The position numbers and the translations under genes were made by a program. The notes below the pieces were generated by a model that saw only the letters and a program-made list of their open reading frames with translations, searched no databases and was not told the origin of the DNA. 64,000 nucleotides of DNA. Origin: Excoecaria cochinchinensis (taxonomy: Eukaryota > Streptophyta > Magnoliopsida > Malpighiales > Euphorbiaceae). Positions 46,301 through 58,741 of this stretch are shown here, piece after piece; position 1 is the first letter of the stretch, and each line of letters starts with the position of its first letter. The DNA lies in NCBI GenBank assembly GCA_947683425.1, contig CANTUQ010000070.1, positions 2,816,001 through 2,880,000 of the forward strand. Direction: 5' to 3'.

Positions 46301-47187
46301 GTGAATTATACTGAAGAAATTGAGGAAAATAAGTTATTCATAGCCCATTCTGATACTAATAATTTAACAAGTTGTGTCTGGTTTATAGACAATGGATGCT
46401 CTAATCATATGACGGGCATGAAAGAAATTTTCAGAGAGCTAGATGAGTCTTAGAAAATAAAAGTCAAACTTGTAGATGATCAAGAAATTCAAGTTGAAGG
46501 GAAAGGGACAGTAGCACTCAAATCTGGTCAAGGTAAAATAAATTCCTACATGATGTTCAATTTGCTCCTAACTTGACTAATGACTTGTTGAGTTTTGGGC
46601 AATTGATGTCTTATGGATACTCAATTTTGTTTAATGATGAAGCATGTATTATTAGAGATAAATAGACTGGCCAGATTATTATCAATGTTCAGATGACCAA
46701 AAGAAAAATATTTCCATTTGAGATCTCTAATGTGGAAAATTATGCTTTGGCTACTGCTGGGAAAAATGATTCCAAATTGTGGCATTTACGTTATGGTCAC
46801 TTGCATTTCAAGGGGCTGAGATTGTTAGGCCAAAAGGTTATGGTTCTTGGATTGCCGAAAATTGATTCATTTGATCTATGTGAGGGATATATATATGGAA
46901 AACAGACTAGAAAATCATTTCCTACTAAAAATGCCTGGAGAGCCTCCTCTTGTATTGAACTAGTACATGCTGATTTAGTTGGGCCAATGCATACTGAATT
47001 ATTTGGAGGGAGCTGCTATTTCTTACTTTTTACTGATGATTTCAGTCGCATGAGTTGGGTGTATTTTTTGAAGAACAAATCAGAAACGTTTGACAATTTC
47101 AGGAAGTTCAAAGCTTGGGTAGAGAAGCAAATCGAATCTTGTAGAAAAGTTCTTTGCACAGATAGAGGTGGTGAGTTTTTATCTAAT
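46301..47187 (+). pseudogene. TE7 protease and N-terminal half of integrase
   Basis: The protease region has WFIDNGCSNHMTG, a Copia-type aspartic protease site. After a frameshifted stretch, 46693-47187 is open: a GAG-pre-integrase zinc motif (LWHLRYGHLHFKGL, then CEGYIYGKQ, where the usual C-x-x-C pair is damaged), HADLVGPMHTELFGGSCYFL with the first catalytic Asp, and CTDRGGEFLSN with the second. The frame is cut by TE3 at the target CTAAT and resumes at 59364 with NEFNSFCQENGI. Confidence 0.82.
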
Positions 47188-47661
47188 TGATAAGACGTGA
47201 GATGTCTTTATCTAAAAGAGAGGGAGAGCCGATCGGAATCTCGTAGCCTACAAGAAAGAGTGCCCGGTCAGACCAGGCGTGAGCACTCTAAAGCTTAAGT
47301 TAGTATCTTTCTAGAGAAAGAATTCTTAGAGAGAGAGTCTCATTGATTCAATACCTGGTGCCACTGTGCATTGGGCTATTTATAGGAGATAGGAGGGATG
47401 CACTTGAGTGCCTGGGGCGTGATAACTGACAGTCAGAGTAGGTGAGTGGCGAAGTGACAGGGAGCCGGTGAAGGGCGTGGGCTCTGCCTTGTGTCAGTGG
47501 ACTGATGGGACTTGCTGTCCCATCGGTCCGATCGGACAGACCCGAACACCGTGTTGACTTCTAGCTCACGCTTGGTGCTCTTTACTGATGGGCTTTGGGC
47601 CCTACGAGGTATATTGGGCCAGTTTTCTGGGCCTTGGCATATGACATTTCCATGGTTATCA
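47188..47661 (-). repeat. TE3 3' LTR
   Basis: 474 bp, TGATAAGACG ... GGTTATCA, followed by the purine tract (plus strand CTTGTCCCCCCTCAAAAGG). Same length as its partner; related to but distinct from the TE2 LTR. Confidence 0.93.
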
Positions 47662-47909
47662 CTTGTCCCCCCTCAAAAGGGTCCGATCGGGAGAGTTTCA
47701 CTCTGAGGTGCTCCGATCTGGGAGAAACCATTGGCGGGATTTTTGAATTACACTCATCTGAAGAGACATATCTGCTCAGACAACTGTCTTATTTAATGCT
47801 GCACGCGTGTCGAGAGTGGTGCTTCATTCTCCGTAACCTAATGATTCTTTTATAACATGTGGCGAGCATCCTGTGGCGAGACGATTGGCGTTCTCAAGAA
47901 GCTTTTGCC

Positions 47910-47917
47910 TATAAATA
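47910..47917 (+). promoter_or_regulatory. TATA box of the TE3 opposite-strand gene
   Basis: TATAAATA in GCCTATAAATAGGT, matching the TE2 box at 16021. A leader donor gtaagt (48068) and acceptor ttttag (ends 48143) follow, again as in TE2. Confidence 0.65.
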
Positions 47918-48187
47918 GGTAACTTCTAAGCGATTTTTCTTTACTTTTCACTAGCCCTTAGAGAGATTCTGCCAAAATTTCTTCTCATTTCTTTCATCTT
48001 TCTCATTCCGGCAATTTCTTGCTTTCTAATCCCAGAGGTTTTTCAAAGTTCTTGCAAGATCATCCAAGTAAGTAAGTAATTCCTGGACAGTTTCTTTAAT
48101 TTTTTTTCTCATTCTTTTTATTGCGCCTCTGTATTCATTTTAGCGTAGATCTTCAACACTATGAGTTACTGTGCTTCTTTGCTGAAA

Positions 48188-50544
48188 ATGGCCTCTAACA
48201 GTGGTCAATCACTAGAAAGGAGTTTTATGAAGGCGTATAGGGACAAGCCGGAGGTTGAATGTTGTTCCAGATTGAGCCCTAGAGAAGTGGCTGAAATTCC
48301 TTCTCGGTACAGCTTCCTTGAGGATGTGTTTGTGATGCCTTGCCCTGACTCCATGGCAATGATGGAGGGGCCTTTTGGGCACCAGAAGAATGAGCGGTTC
48401 ATCTGCCACCTTTGGAGCTTAGATGCAGGGATGAGGTTCCCGTTTGGTGCATTTGAGGTGGCGATATTGAGAAGCTATGGGATTTCCCCCAACCAACTAC
48501 ATCCGAACAGGTGGAGGTTGGTGGCCTACTTCAAAATTCTGTGCAAAATAGAGGGAGTGGCTCCGACCCTAGATCTCTTCACCCACTTCTTCTATATCTC
48601 CAGTCAGAGTGATAGGACAGAGTACTACTTCACCAGCCGACCGAAAAGAAAACTCTTCAACGTCCCCGCTTCGATGAAAGGGTTCAAGGAGAGATATTTT
48701 TTGGTGGGGATGACTGCTGGATTCGAGGTGCAGCTTACTCGATCCAATGGAGCCACCATTTTGAAAGACCAAGCCGCTAGTCAGCCTTTGTATGAGGCCG
48801 ACATTAAGAAATTGATGGATGCTGTAGTAAGGCGAGGAGAACCCTATAAATCCAACTATCACCCGGGGATGTTGTTCGGGTCTTCTAGCTCCGAGGCTGG
48901 CGAAAATGCAAAACGTGAGCATTCGGATTGGAGTAGGGGAATCAGTATAAGTTGGCAGTCATGCATTGCATGTGCATTGGATTTTAATTTGGGTGGAAAG
49001 AATACTTATCTTGTTTGTCTCTATGATGCAACTACGGGCGCGATGGCTGGAGGAAATGACATGGCCAAACAACTTGCCGATCGGTCCAAGGCGAAGAGGG
49101 AGGCCGAGCAGACTTCGAGGGAGGAGAGGAAGACGAAGAAACGGAAGATCTTACCCACCTCAGAAGTCCATGCTTCATGGGGTCCGGCAGATGTTGCTTC
49201 CCCCGCTGCCGTTGCCGCTGCTGTCCTCGCCTCCCGTCCACGGGGCCTACGACCTCCTAGTCTAGTGCAGAGGGTCGATGTCCACCCAAGCGGTTGCTGC
49301 TGAGGGACGAATCTGATTCTGAAGAAGCACAGCCAGCCTCCATTCCTCCCAATATTCAACTTCTGCTGAGCTGGTGGCTGCCTCGGATGCCCGAGTTGCA
49401 GCGAGAGGCAAGGCGCTGATCCAAGGCGAGTTGCAGGGGGAGCTCCTAAGAGGCAAAACGTACCCTTGAAGGATGTGCTGAGGGAGAACTTCGATAATGA
49501 CTGGTCAGTAAGCAATAAAGTAGTTACCAGTTACCTTTGCCGAGGTATTCTTCAGGAGAATGACTTCAAAGACATGGGAGATCACAGCTTGCTTGCTCGG
49601 AAGTGCAACATGTTCAATTAGCAGAGCCTGGAAATGAGATTTATTCTATTTATTTCGTGATGTCTGAAATTTGGTGATGTCTTCTTTTACTAATGTTTCT
49701 TATTGCTATTGTTGTTTAGCTGATCAAGAGGGGGCCGCGCTTGCACGACATGGCCAGCTTCTTAAAGGCGAGGTTAGAGGACGCTGCTAAGGCGAAGGGG
49801 GAGGCAGATGCTCGATGTGATGCTGCCTAGAAAGAGGCCTCTGCCCTTTGCTCGGAGGTAGCAGACCTGAAGAAGGAGGCCTTTCAGCATGCCCAGGAGT
49901 TGAAGACTCGGGTAGGTGAGGTCAATCGGCAGAAGGGAGAAGTTGCATGCCTGATAGCCGATAGTGCTCAATGCTAAAAATTCGAGGTAGAGGCGGCCAG
50001 ACTAAGCGCTGAGTGCAAGCTTTTGGGCGCTAAGGGCGCCAAGGCCAATGAGGAGAAAGGCAAGGCTTTGGCGGAGTGCGACTAGCATCGCGCCGAGCAG
50101 GACTCAGTAAAGGTCAATTTGAAGGACAAGGAGATGGCCTGGGGGAAGAGGCTTGAAGAGGAGCTTGCCTCTCAGAAGTAGCAACTTCTTGATCAACTGG
50201 GTGAGGCTCAAAGGAAGTTGTTGTCTCGATTGATTTATGAGGCCGGGAAGAGCTTTTCTGAGGCTAAGCTCGACTGGATGCAGGACCCAGGGGTTCTACC
50301 CAACCCCCTGTCCATTGATGATTAGGAGGAGGCGATCGAAGGAGCATACGGGGAAAACATCTTGTCATCTGAGGTTTTGCCAGACGTTCCGTCCGGAGCT
50401 GGAGTTGGTGCTTCCTCGCCAGCAAAGCCTATCTCTGAGGTAGTTACCGAGCCTTCCCAGCTTCCTGTTGAGCCGAGTGCAAAGCCTGCTGCTGATCCGA
50501 TCTCGGCTCCTACTGATGTAGAAATTGTAGATATAGAAACTTAG
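48188..50544 (+). pseudogene. Opposite-strand gene of TE3
   Basis: The ATG at 48188 (MASNSGQ) matches the TE2 start; an upstream in-frame ATG at 48161 is also possible. The frame is open to 49303 and holds the globular domain: PCPDSMAMMEGPFG, SLDAGMRFPFGAFEVAIL, LHPNRWRLVAYFKILC, APTLDLFTHFFYIS, FKERYFLVGMTAGFEV and ILKDQAASQPLYEADI. The stretch after ENAK may be an intron (gtgagc donor as in TE2), read through here. Beyond 49303 the match continues in broken frames: VPLKDVLRENFDNDW, then an Ala/Lys/Glu-rich coiled coil (49740-50230) with several stops, then an acidic C-terminus ending EIVDIET at 50544. An AATAAA lies near 50606. Product unknown; it is conserved with TE2, so it was maintained in the family. 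Confidence 0.75.
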
Positions 50545-51218
50545 ATTAGATTTTTTCTCTTTTTGTAATGATTCTTGTAACTTGTACAATTTGTCATTTT
50601 TCAATAAACTGCAAGTTTTTCTTTCATATATGGTTTGTTGATATAATCAAGCTAATTAACCGGAGATACTTCCTGAATGTAAAGAAGCTTTTAAACTTCA
50701 GAATTGATAACTTTTAAAACCAGTGATTAATTTTGTCTTATCTGATTGGAAAAGCATAGTCAGTCGGTCATCTGGCATAAGTTATGAATTAAACTTTTGA
50801 AGATCGGGTCCCCAAATGCCAAGCATAGCGAATGACTTCTCAGCCTCGCGTTAACTTGGAATTGGGCGAACAATTTCGTACATCGAGTTAGCACTTAATT
50901 TGCATTTCGATCTGTGACCGTTGAGCAACACTTAACTCGGGATAAATTGTTAATCTAGTTTAACCCTCGCATTTTCGGTTTGAGATTAGCGTCAAACCTA
51001 GTGGATGAGCCAATGGAAATTACGGGATTTCCGTATTTTCGGCTTGGGAATAGCATGAAGCCTAACGGAGGAGCTTGACCTGCAAACAAATGGACTCCAA
51101 CTTTCGTATTTTCGGCTTGGGATGAGCATCAAGCCTAGCGGATAAGTTGACCATACATACCTTGTATGGAGATGGAAAATAATTTCTTTATTTATTGAAC
51201 TTAATGTTCGATACATTA
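50545..51218. other. TE3 spacer with three degenerate repeats
   Basis: Non-coding. Words of the type CGTATTTTCGGCTTGGGATG plus AGCATCAAGCCTAGCGGA recur at about 50970, 51033 and 51107 (spacing 62 and 74 bp). A single related copy is in TE2 near 23063. It occupies the place where TE2 has the 31-bp minisatellite region. Confidence 0.65.
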
Positions 51219-52304
51219 TTATAGGTGGTACTTCTTGAGTACTTTAACATTCCAGCTTCTGGGGATGTCTTGCCCTTCTACGATTTTGAGCTTGTATGTG
51301 CTTGGGCTTAAGACTTTGGAGACTTCATAGGGCCCTTCCCAGTTCGACATTAGCTTCCCTACTCCTGCATTTCCCAAGCCTATGTCCGCCTTTCTAAGCA
51401 CCAGATCACAAACATTGAAAGTTCTAGACTTCACCTTCGTGTTGTGGTATCTGGCGACCCTTTGTTTGTAGGCGGCAATTTTGGCATAAGCGTCCTCTCT
51501 CCTTTCCTTTATCAAGTCTAAGTCCTAGCATTTATCCTGGATGTTCATCCGATTGGAATAGAATGCTGATCGATAGGATGGGAGGCCGATCTCTATTGGT
51601 ATCAATGATTCGGAGCCGTAAACAAGAGAAAATGGCATTTGATGAGTGCCCATCCTTGGCGAAGTCCTGTAAAACCCTAGGACACTCTGCAGCTCTTCAG
51701 TCCAATTGCCCTTCACTTCACCCAGTCATTTCTTTAGCCCTTTTAGGATGGTCCGGTTAGAGACCTCGGTCATCCCGTTACTTTGAGGGTGAGTGACTGA
51801 GGTGAATCTCATGTTAATGTGCAAGCTTTGGCAAAAATTTCTAAAGGTGGAGCTATCGAACATCTTGCCATTATCTGTAATAAAAATGTTAGGTAAGCCA
51901 TACATACAGATGATGTTTTTCCATGCAAAGTTTTTGACCCTCTCGGCTGTGATCATCGCTAGAGGCTCTGCTTCAATCCATTTGGAGAAGTGGTCGACTG
52001 CTAAAATGAGGAACTTCATCTGCCTTTTGCCTTGAGGAAAAGGTCCCAGGATGTCCAGGCCCTGTTGGTCGAATGGCCAAGCAATTTCGATCGGCTGCAT
52101 GTCTGCTGTGGGTTGTCTTATGACCCTTCCATGAATCTGGAATTGTTGGCATCTTCTTACTCTCTCCTGGGCATCTTTGAAAATGCTTGGCCAGAAATAT
52201 CCGGCCTGGAGTACTTTTCTTGCCATGGCCCTACTAGCTTTATGTGCCCCACAAATGCTTTCATGGACTTCTCTTAGGATGTAGTCTCCTTCCTCCTCCG
52301 TCAC
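51219..52304 (-). pseudogene. TE3 integrase
   Basis: Reads, from 52304 down: EEEGDYILREVHESICGAH (HH of the zinc finger), GYFWPSIFKDAQ, RCQQFQ (the second Cys of the usual C-x-x-C is Phe), GLDILGPFPQGK with catalytic Asp, ITDNGKMFDS with the second Asp, and HPQSNGMTEVSNRTIL with the Glu. Stops lie at about 51717-51725 and 51516-51524. The C-terminal part 51515-51219 (RTFNVCDLVLRKADIGLGN, NWEGPYEVSKVL) is the typical Ty3/gypsy integrase tail. Inactive copy. Confidence 0.88.
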
Positions 52305-52388
52305 GTACTTGAGCCAAGGGTGGCTGAAAGCTTTTTTATATAAGTCACCGTTAATTATGGAGTAATTGAGGGATTTGCGTTATACCTT

Positions 52389-53079
52389 TCAGGCTTCGAC
52401 TTTGTCTTCCGGTAGTTGCCCTGTTTGCAGGTACCGCTTGATCGGGCTCATCCAGGTTTCATCCCTTTGATCAATTTCTGTCACTTCTGGCTCATCTAAA
52501 GAGGAGGAAGCTTGGTCGATAATAGTAATGTTTTCTTCTATTACTCCCTGTTCGGAGGCAGACATTTTTGCAAGCCGATCGACGTATGAAGTTTGGTCTC
52601 TCAGCACCTTTTGGAGAATCCAATCTGATCCAAACTCTTCTAGTATCCTGAATGTGGCCTTGACCTTTGCCAGGTACTGAATCATGTTGGTTTCTTTGGC
52701 TTCGAAGGTGCCACAGACTTGGCTGGTCACGAGATGGGAGTCACTCTTTAAAGTTACTGACTCCGGTCTAATAGCGTGGAGCAGTCTCAAGTCTTGAAGA
52801 AGTGCCTCGTACTCTACCACATTATTAGAAGCTTTGAAGTTGATTGATGGCATACCTTATTACAATGCTCGAGGGGCCTGTTATTACGATGCTGATGCCT
52901 CCTTGGGTGCCATTCGCAGTGCCGTCCACAATTATTTTCCATTTTGGACGTTTGGGCTGATTGTCCGACTCTTCGCCAGCGAACTCGATAATAAAATCTG
53001 CTAAAGCCTGGGCCTTTATCGCCGTTCTGGGCTCATACCTCATGTCCCATGATTGGAGTTTGATTGTCCATCCCACCAT
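52389..53079 (-). pseudogene. TE3 second (archaeal-type) RNase H domain
   Basis: WKIIVDGTANGTQGGISIVI carries the first catalytic Asp, NVVEYEALLQDLRLL the Glu and LKSDSHLVTSQ the next Asp. This is the archaeal-type RNase H that follows the ordinary RNase H in Tat-lineage elements. It is split by a frameshift near 52830-52853 (52853 and 53079 starts overlap in different frames). A linker with PEVTEIDQRDETWMSPI follows before integrase. Confidence 0.85.
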
Positions 53080-53100
53080 CTTGACCTCTAAGTCGAGGGT

Positions 53101-53397
53101 TTAGAGGATTTTCTTGATCGACTGACCTGACCAGACCACAATTGTGTGCGCTTCAAAGTATTGCCTTAGCTTCCTTGTGCACATCATGAGGGCGATGATG
53201 AGCTGCTCGACCGGACCGTTCTTCAATTCTGCACCCCTGAGTACCTGGCTCACATAGTAAACGGGTAGCTGTTGGGTTCCTTCTTCCCTGACCAGGACAC
53301 CTGCAACGGCTTCACTAGAGGTGGATAAGTAAAGATACAAGTTTTCACCTGCGACCGGTCGACTAAGTAGTGGTGGGTTGGTGAGGAATTTCTTCAA
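53101..53397 (-). pseudogene. TE3 first RNase H domain
   Basis: KKFLTNPPLLSRPVAGENLY, LYLSTSSEAVAGVLVREEGT and QLPVYYVSQVLRGAELKNG match the RNase H that directly follows RT in Ty3/gypsy elements. The usual D-A/S at the first catalytic site appears as S-T-S, a likely loss. The stop after KKIL ends it near 53101. Confidence 0.78.
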
Positions 53398-53532
53398 TTC
53401 TTCAAAAGCTTATTGGAAATCTGCACCCTAGCTGAAAGTCTCATTCTTCCTCAAGTTCTTGAAGAAGGGAGTGCAGCGTTTGGCTGAGGAGGAGATGAAT
53501 ATTCCGAGGGTAGTGATTCTTTCGTTCAGCTT

Positions 53533-54369
53533 CTAAATATCTTTTACGCTTCTCGAGGGTTGCATCTCGAGGATGGCCTTTATTTTCTCAGGAGTGGCTT
53601 CAATCCCCCTTTGAGAAACCAAGAAGCCCAAGAATTTTCCCCAGGGGACCCCAAAGACGCATTTCTCGGGGTTGAGCTTCATTTGAAACTTGTTCAGAGT
53701 GCAAAAAACCTTTGCCAGATCGGCAGGGTGTTCTTCCGAGCTCTTATTTTTTACGATCATGTCGTCCACATAAACTTCCACATTCTGCCCAATCTGGTCT
53801 TTGAAAATCTTGTTCATAAGACGCTGATACGTTGCACCTGCATTCTTCAGACCGAACGACATCGTTTTGCAACAGAAGGTTCCGTCGTCTGTAATAAAAC
53901 TGATCTTTTCCTGATCTAAGAGCCATATTAGGATTTGGTGATAGCCAGCGTATGCGTCAAGGAGGGAGTAGATTGCGTGGCCTGCAGTGGTGTCCACCAA
54001 CTAGTCTATGCTTTGTAGGGGGTAGCTGTCCTTGGGACATGCTTTGTTGAGGTCCATGAAGTCCACGTACATCCGCAGCTCTCCTGTCTTCTTTATAACT
54101 AGGACCACATTGGCGAGCCACTCTGGGTAATCGACCTCTCGGATCGTCCCAGCCTTCAATAGCCTATCAACCTCCTCGGATATGAACATCTTCCTGTCGG
54201 GAGCATGTCTGCGCAGCTTTTGTCTGACCGGCCGATGAGTTGGATCCATATTAAGCTTGTGGGTGATCACTTCGGGATCAATCCCAGGGATGTCTTCTGG
54301 CTTCCAGGCGAAGGACGCCTGGTTGATCATCAAGATCTGTATGACGGAATCCTCTACTTCTGCACTCAT
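53533..54369 (-). pseudogene. TE3 reverse transcriptase
   Basis: 54369-54001 includes HKLNMDPTHRPVRQKLRRHA and DFMDLNKACPKDSYPL. An in-frame TAG at 54001-54003 (SID-stop-VDTTAGHAIYS) replaces what should be a sense codon. 54000-53533 then carries DAYAGYHQI, MSFGLKNAGATYQRLMNKIF and the catalytic YVDDMIVKN, ending KFLGFLVSQRGIEATPEKI. Apart from the stop the frame is continuous and the catalytic site intact. Confidence 0.9.
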
Positions 54370-54453
54370 GCTAGTCCCGATCTGGATGCTTTTTCCTTTT
54401 GAAAATGCCCTTGCTTTTACTTCTTTAGCAGGATCTATCCTTAGCCTCTCTGC

Positions 54454-54948
54454 TTACTCGGACTGTTCTAGCCCTGACTCCACTATCATGGCCTCTTTCT
54501 GCTGCCTGACCATAGTGACATACGTCTCGTGGGATTCCTTCTGGTCGCCCCTTAGAATGGCGACTCCCCCTCTAGTCGGGATTTTCATCACCATGTACCG
54601 TATGCTTGTGACAGCTCCAGTTTGGAAAAGTAGGGGCCTGCCAAAAATGGCACTATAGGCAAAGATCATGTCAATTGCCACGAAGGTTACCTTACAGGCG
54701 TGGGCGAGTGCCTCTTGGCCAAGCTCGACGAAAAGCTCGACAGATCCCACTACCGGGACAGTAGCGTTGCCAAGCCCGATCAATGGGGTGGCGTTCGACT
54801 TCAACTCCTCGATCAGCAGTCCCATGGCTCTGTAGGCTTGGAGGGTGAGCACGTTCACATTGCTCCCATTGTCCACCAAAATCCTTTTAACATCAAAATT
54901 GTTAATTCGAGCCCTAACGACGAGAGCGCCCTCATGAGGAAACATCAC
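54454..54948 (-). CDS. TE3 protease domain
   Basis: 164 open codons, homologous to TE2 protease. It holds VDNGSNVNVLTLQAYRAMGL, GLGNATVPVVGSVELFVELG and SAIFGRPLLFQTGAV. The Asp-Asn-Gly-Ser active site is the same variant as in TE2, so it is a family trait rather than damage. A stop separates it from gag upstream and from RT downstream. Confidence 0.85.
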   Translation of the reverse strand: MMFPHEGALVVRARINNFDVKRILVDNGSNVNVLTLQAYRAMGLLIEELKSNATPLIGLGNATVPVVGSVELFVELGQEALAHACKVTFVAIDMIFAYSAIFGRPLLFQTGAVTSIRYMVMKIPTRGGVAILRGDQKESHETYVTMVRQQKEAMIVESGLEQSE

Positions 54949-56668
54949 ATCTCATGCATCTTCACTAGATATGGTGACCGGAGTGAGCCGTTCGTCCTGG
55001 CAGGAGAGATACATGCCTTTCCCCTTTTTCTTCCTGGACAGATCCTTTCCGTAAGACGATCCTCTAGTAATTATGTTATAACCCCGGTGTATGGTCTGCG
55101 CGGATTTTTGCGCTCGCCGTCATCGTCCGAGCCAGAATCATCCTTTCTGAAGTTCGGCTATCTATAGGGACTTCCCCCTCTAGCCGGACCTACAAATCTT
55201 TGGAGTGACCTCCTTTACAGAAGTTGCTCGATCTCCTCCTTCAGCGAGTAACACTCGTCAGTTGTGTGACCGACGTCTTTGTGAAAATCGCAATGCTTGC
55301 TGTGGTCCCTCCTGTTTGTGCTCCGATCGGACAATTTCCTAGGCTAGTGGACCTTTCTATGTTTTTCTTTAATCCAGATCAGCACCTGGGCTGGGTTGGT
55401 GTTGAGCGAAGTAAAGGTTTGGGCTGTCTGGTCATCTGGCTAATCGGATCTTCCCTATCCGGCCTCCTTTCGCTTGCCCAAATTTTTTAAAACGGAGGCT
55501 CTATCCGAGCTCCTCGCTATCCGCTCGGACGCGGAAGCTCTATTAAATGACCGTCCGTCTGGATGCTGTAGTCTATCTATGACGTTAGTCCTTCTTCCTC
55601 TGTTGGCCCTCAAGGCATCGTCCAACTGGATGTGCTGTCTAGCTCTTTCCATCAGATAAAAAAAGCTGACCTGGGGTCTTATAGTTATTGATCCGAATAG
55701 TGGGCGATCAATGGTGCCCCCGGCCAAGGCGGTCGTGGCCATCTCCACGCTCACATTCCTCACCTCAGACATCATGGCTTGGAATCTATCGATGTAGTCT
55801 CTAAGACTTTCATCGGTTCTTTGGTAAAGATTACACAGGTCACTCACCGACTTCGGCGCTCGTGTCTGCACAATAAACCGCATGGTGAACAACTCTTTGA
55901 GTTGTCTGAAGGAGGTGATTGATTCCTGAGGTAGCTCGTGGAACTAATTCAGAGCATCTCCTCCCAGGGTGGTGGGGAAGATTCTACAGCCGATTCTTTC
56001 GTCATAGGTGTAAACCTTCACTTTAGTCAAAAACTCTGCCAAATGAGTTGCAGGGTCAGTTTTACCTATGTATTTGTCCATCATTACATCTCTCAACCTG
56101 GAAGGCAACTCGGACTCTGTTATCTCCCTACAAAATGGAGATGCAGTGTTTCTGCAGGTGTTCCCTTCGAACATACCTTTTTTGGAGCCTGTCAGGCCAA
56201 ATTGCTTGAGCTTTTGCTTGAACCACTTGTCCTCCCTACTCATGGCTGTGGAGACGGACTCGTCTTTCGCCCTTCTGGAGTGGCTGCGGTTGGGCATGTA
56301 CATGAAGGACAAGTCATCTCAGATGGACGGGGTGGAAGATCTGTTGGGGAAGTAAGTGGAGTCTCTGCTTGAGGACATCTTCCCTTTCCCCTTGTCATAC
56401 CTTCCTGGGGTCCTGACACCCATTCGCCTGCCGTCATGAGTTCGTGGCTCGTTGATAGAGATTCCTTTATTTCTTCTCCTTCTGAAGTCTTCATCCATGA
56501 AGTACTCTTCATGGTCTCTTTCAGAAGTTCTAGGCATTTTGCCTTTCTTAATCGTCTGGACAATGCTCTTAGTGAAATCACTAAGGAGGGCAAGCATGTC
56601 CTTGACCGTGATGGGGGTATTTTCCGGCTGCCGTAGGATGGCATCATTAAATTCTGGGAGAAGGTTTT

Positions 56669-57572
56669 TGTGACGTGCTCGAACCCCGCTCGGCATCTGG
56701 GTCGCTCTCGGGTGTCCGCTTTTAGGACCCGAGACCGGATAGAGGTTCATTAAAACTCGTGAAAGCTGATCGCTTCGCAATGGACAGAGATTTACCCCCA
56801 TTCCATTGTTGGCAATCAACTTACGAAGGTGTCTGTTTGGTATCATAAGGTAGGTATCACGAAGTCGCCACCCAATAAAACATTGGAAAATAAATTCTAA
56901 CCTTATGAGGCCAAAACCAAAGAGAGTTCGGGACCTCACTCTTATTCATACCTTTGGTTAACGTTATGTGAATGAGTTTTTAGAGTCAATTATTTTATCT
57001 CTTTTCTCACACGATTCATGTAATGAATTTAAAATGCATTACGAGCACACAAAAAGGCAATAAATAAAGTGATAAATATAATTACAGTTAAAAAATAGAC
57101 ATAAAATTCATAATAGTGACAGAATGAAAATACATACATAAATCGGGACATTCATTTAGGCGGGAGCATTGGTTCCCAACTAATTATTTTACAAAAAGGT
57201 ATAAAATTCTCAAATTGACTTTATGTAAAAAGGACGAAGTAATCTTGTTTGAATGAAAATGTAAACCTTTTATTTTTGGGATGAAAATGAGGACATTGGT
57301 CCAGTTTTATTAACAAATTTTCAATTTTAGTAGAAAATATTTTGTGTGGTGGTTCTTTTTAAGCGCAGTTGAAAATCCTTTATTATTATAGTCCTCAAGC
57401 AAATAAAATAAAAGAAAATAATAAATACATATTTCAGAATAATAAATAAATTCTAAACTATTTGCCCCGACCGTACTTCGCCTCGCTCCATGAACGAGCC
57501 ACATGCCCCTCGCGGTTGCGATCACGACAGAAAATAATATCGATCAATAATAGATTAAATTAAACTAAGTGA

Positions 57573-57625
<53 letters not shown>

Positions 57626-58741
57626 GAATAAAATAAATTGAGAATTAATCTGATATAGTGGAAGTAAAGTAAACAGGTAAAATTAATGAAAATAACACTC
57701 AAATAACACAATTATAATGATCAATGACAATAAAAAAATAATGATTATAGTAGTAATAATTATAATAAATAATATTAATTAATTATAATAATAATATAAA
57801 ATAATATTAATAAATAATAATAATATAAAATAATAATATTAATATTAATAAAATAAAATAAATAAAAAACACTTACCGGTTTTTCCTCGCCGGAGGACGC
57901 CGGTGGTCGACACCTCCACTGCCGGAAGATAGATCGCGGCGGCCGGAGCTCTTCGCCGTCGGTCACGCGCCGGAAGGACGCCGGAGTTGGTCGAAAAATG
58001 CCTTGGAACGTCGTGGGTCCTTCCTCGCCGATCTCCTTCTCGCTGGCGAGTACCGCCGCCACCGCCCAGTTCGTCCGGGCCTCCTCGGTCTGCCAGTGGG
58101 GCATGTGCGGCGGTCCGGCGCCGTGGCTAGCCGGCGGTGCCCCTGCTTCCTCCCCTCTCTTTTCTCCTTTCTTTCCGGTTTCCTCTGTCCCGTTTGGTCC
58201 CCTCTGTTCCCTCTTTCTTTTCTTCTTTCTTTTCTTATTTTGGTCCTATTTCCTCAGATTTTTGCTTTCTCTTTTGCTTTCTCTTTCATGCCCAGGTTTG
58301 CTCTCTTCCTCCTCTTTCTTTCTATTTTCTTTCTTTCTTATTTCTTTTGCTTGGCTCTCTTCTCATCTGCCGGCCCCCTTTCTCTTGCTCCATCTTTTTC
58401 TTTTCATACCCCAAATTAGGGTAAGTCTAACCCCTTAATTTCTCCCAAAATTTTTCTTCATATTTTTTGAATTTATTAATTTTATTTTAATTTACTTAAT
58501 TTATCACCTATTTTACTTAATTAAACACTCTATATTTATTTTTTTTCATTTTTAATTATTGTACGTTAATTTAACCTAATCTTATTTTTTTTTTAATTTC
58601 ATATATATATTTTTTATATTATTATTTTTTTATTTTTAAGCTTTTATATTTTTTTCGGAGAAATCATCAAGTTTACCTGGAGAGCCATAATCACCATTTT
58701 TTGGACAGATATTACCCTCGACTCAGGACCCGGTGTCTACA
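56669..58741 (+). mobile_element. Solo-LTR-like element nested in TE3 gag (TE4)
   Basis: Starts TGTGACGTGC and ends GGTGTCTACA, the same family as 16941-19751: shared start, GTCGCCACCCAAT block, TTCGGGACCTCACTCTTATT-like segment and end. The flanks are GTTTT and GTTAC, so the TSD is degraded or absent, unlike the TE2 copy. It contains an (AAAT)n array, a CpG-rich patch (about 57470-57530, 57890-58140) and long pyrimidine tracts. Open frames at 57998-58438 are low-complexity and not credible genes. Confidence 0.8.
57564..57624. repeat. (AAAT)n microsatellite
   Basis: About fifteen uninterrupted AAAT/ATAA units inside TE4. Confidence 0.92.

Noticed and set aside
57998..58438. Overlapping plus-strand ORFs, Ser/Phe/Leu-rich, up to 146 codons
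   Set aside because: They lie in pyrimidine-rich LTR sequence, are open in several frames and have no recognisable domain.
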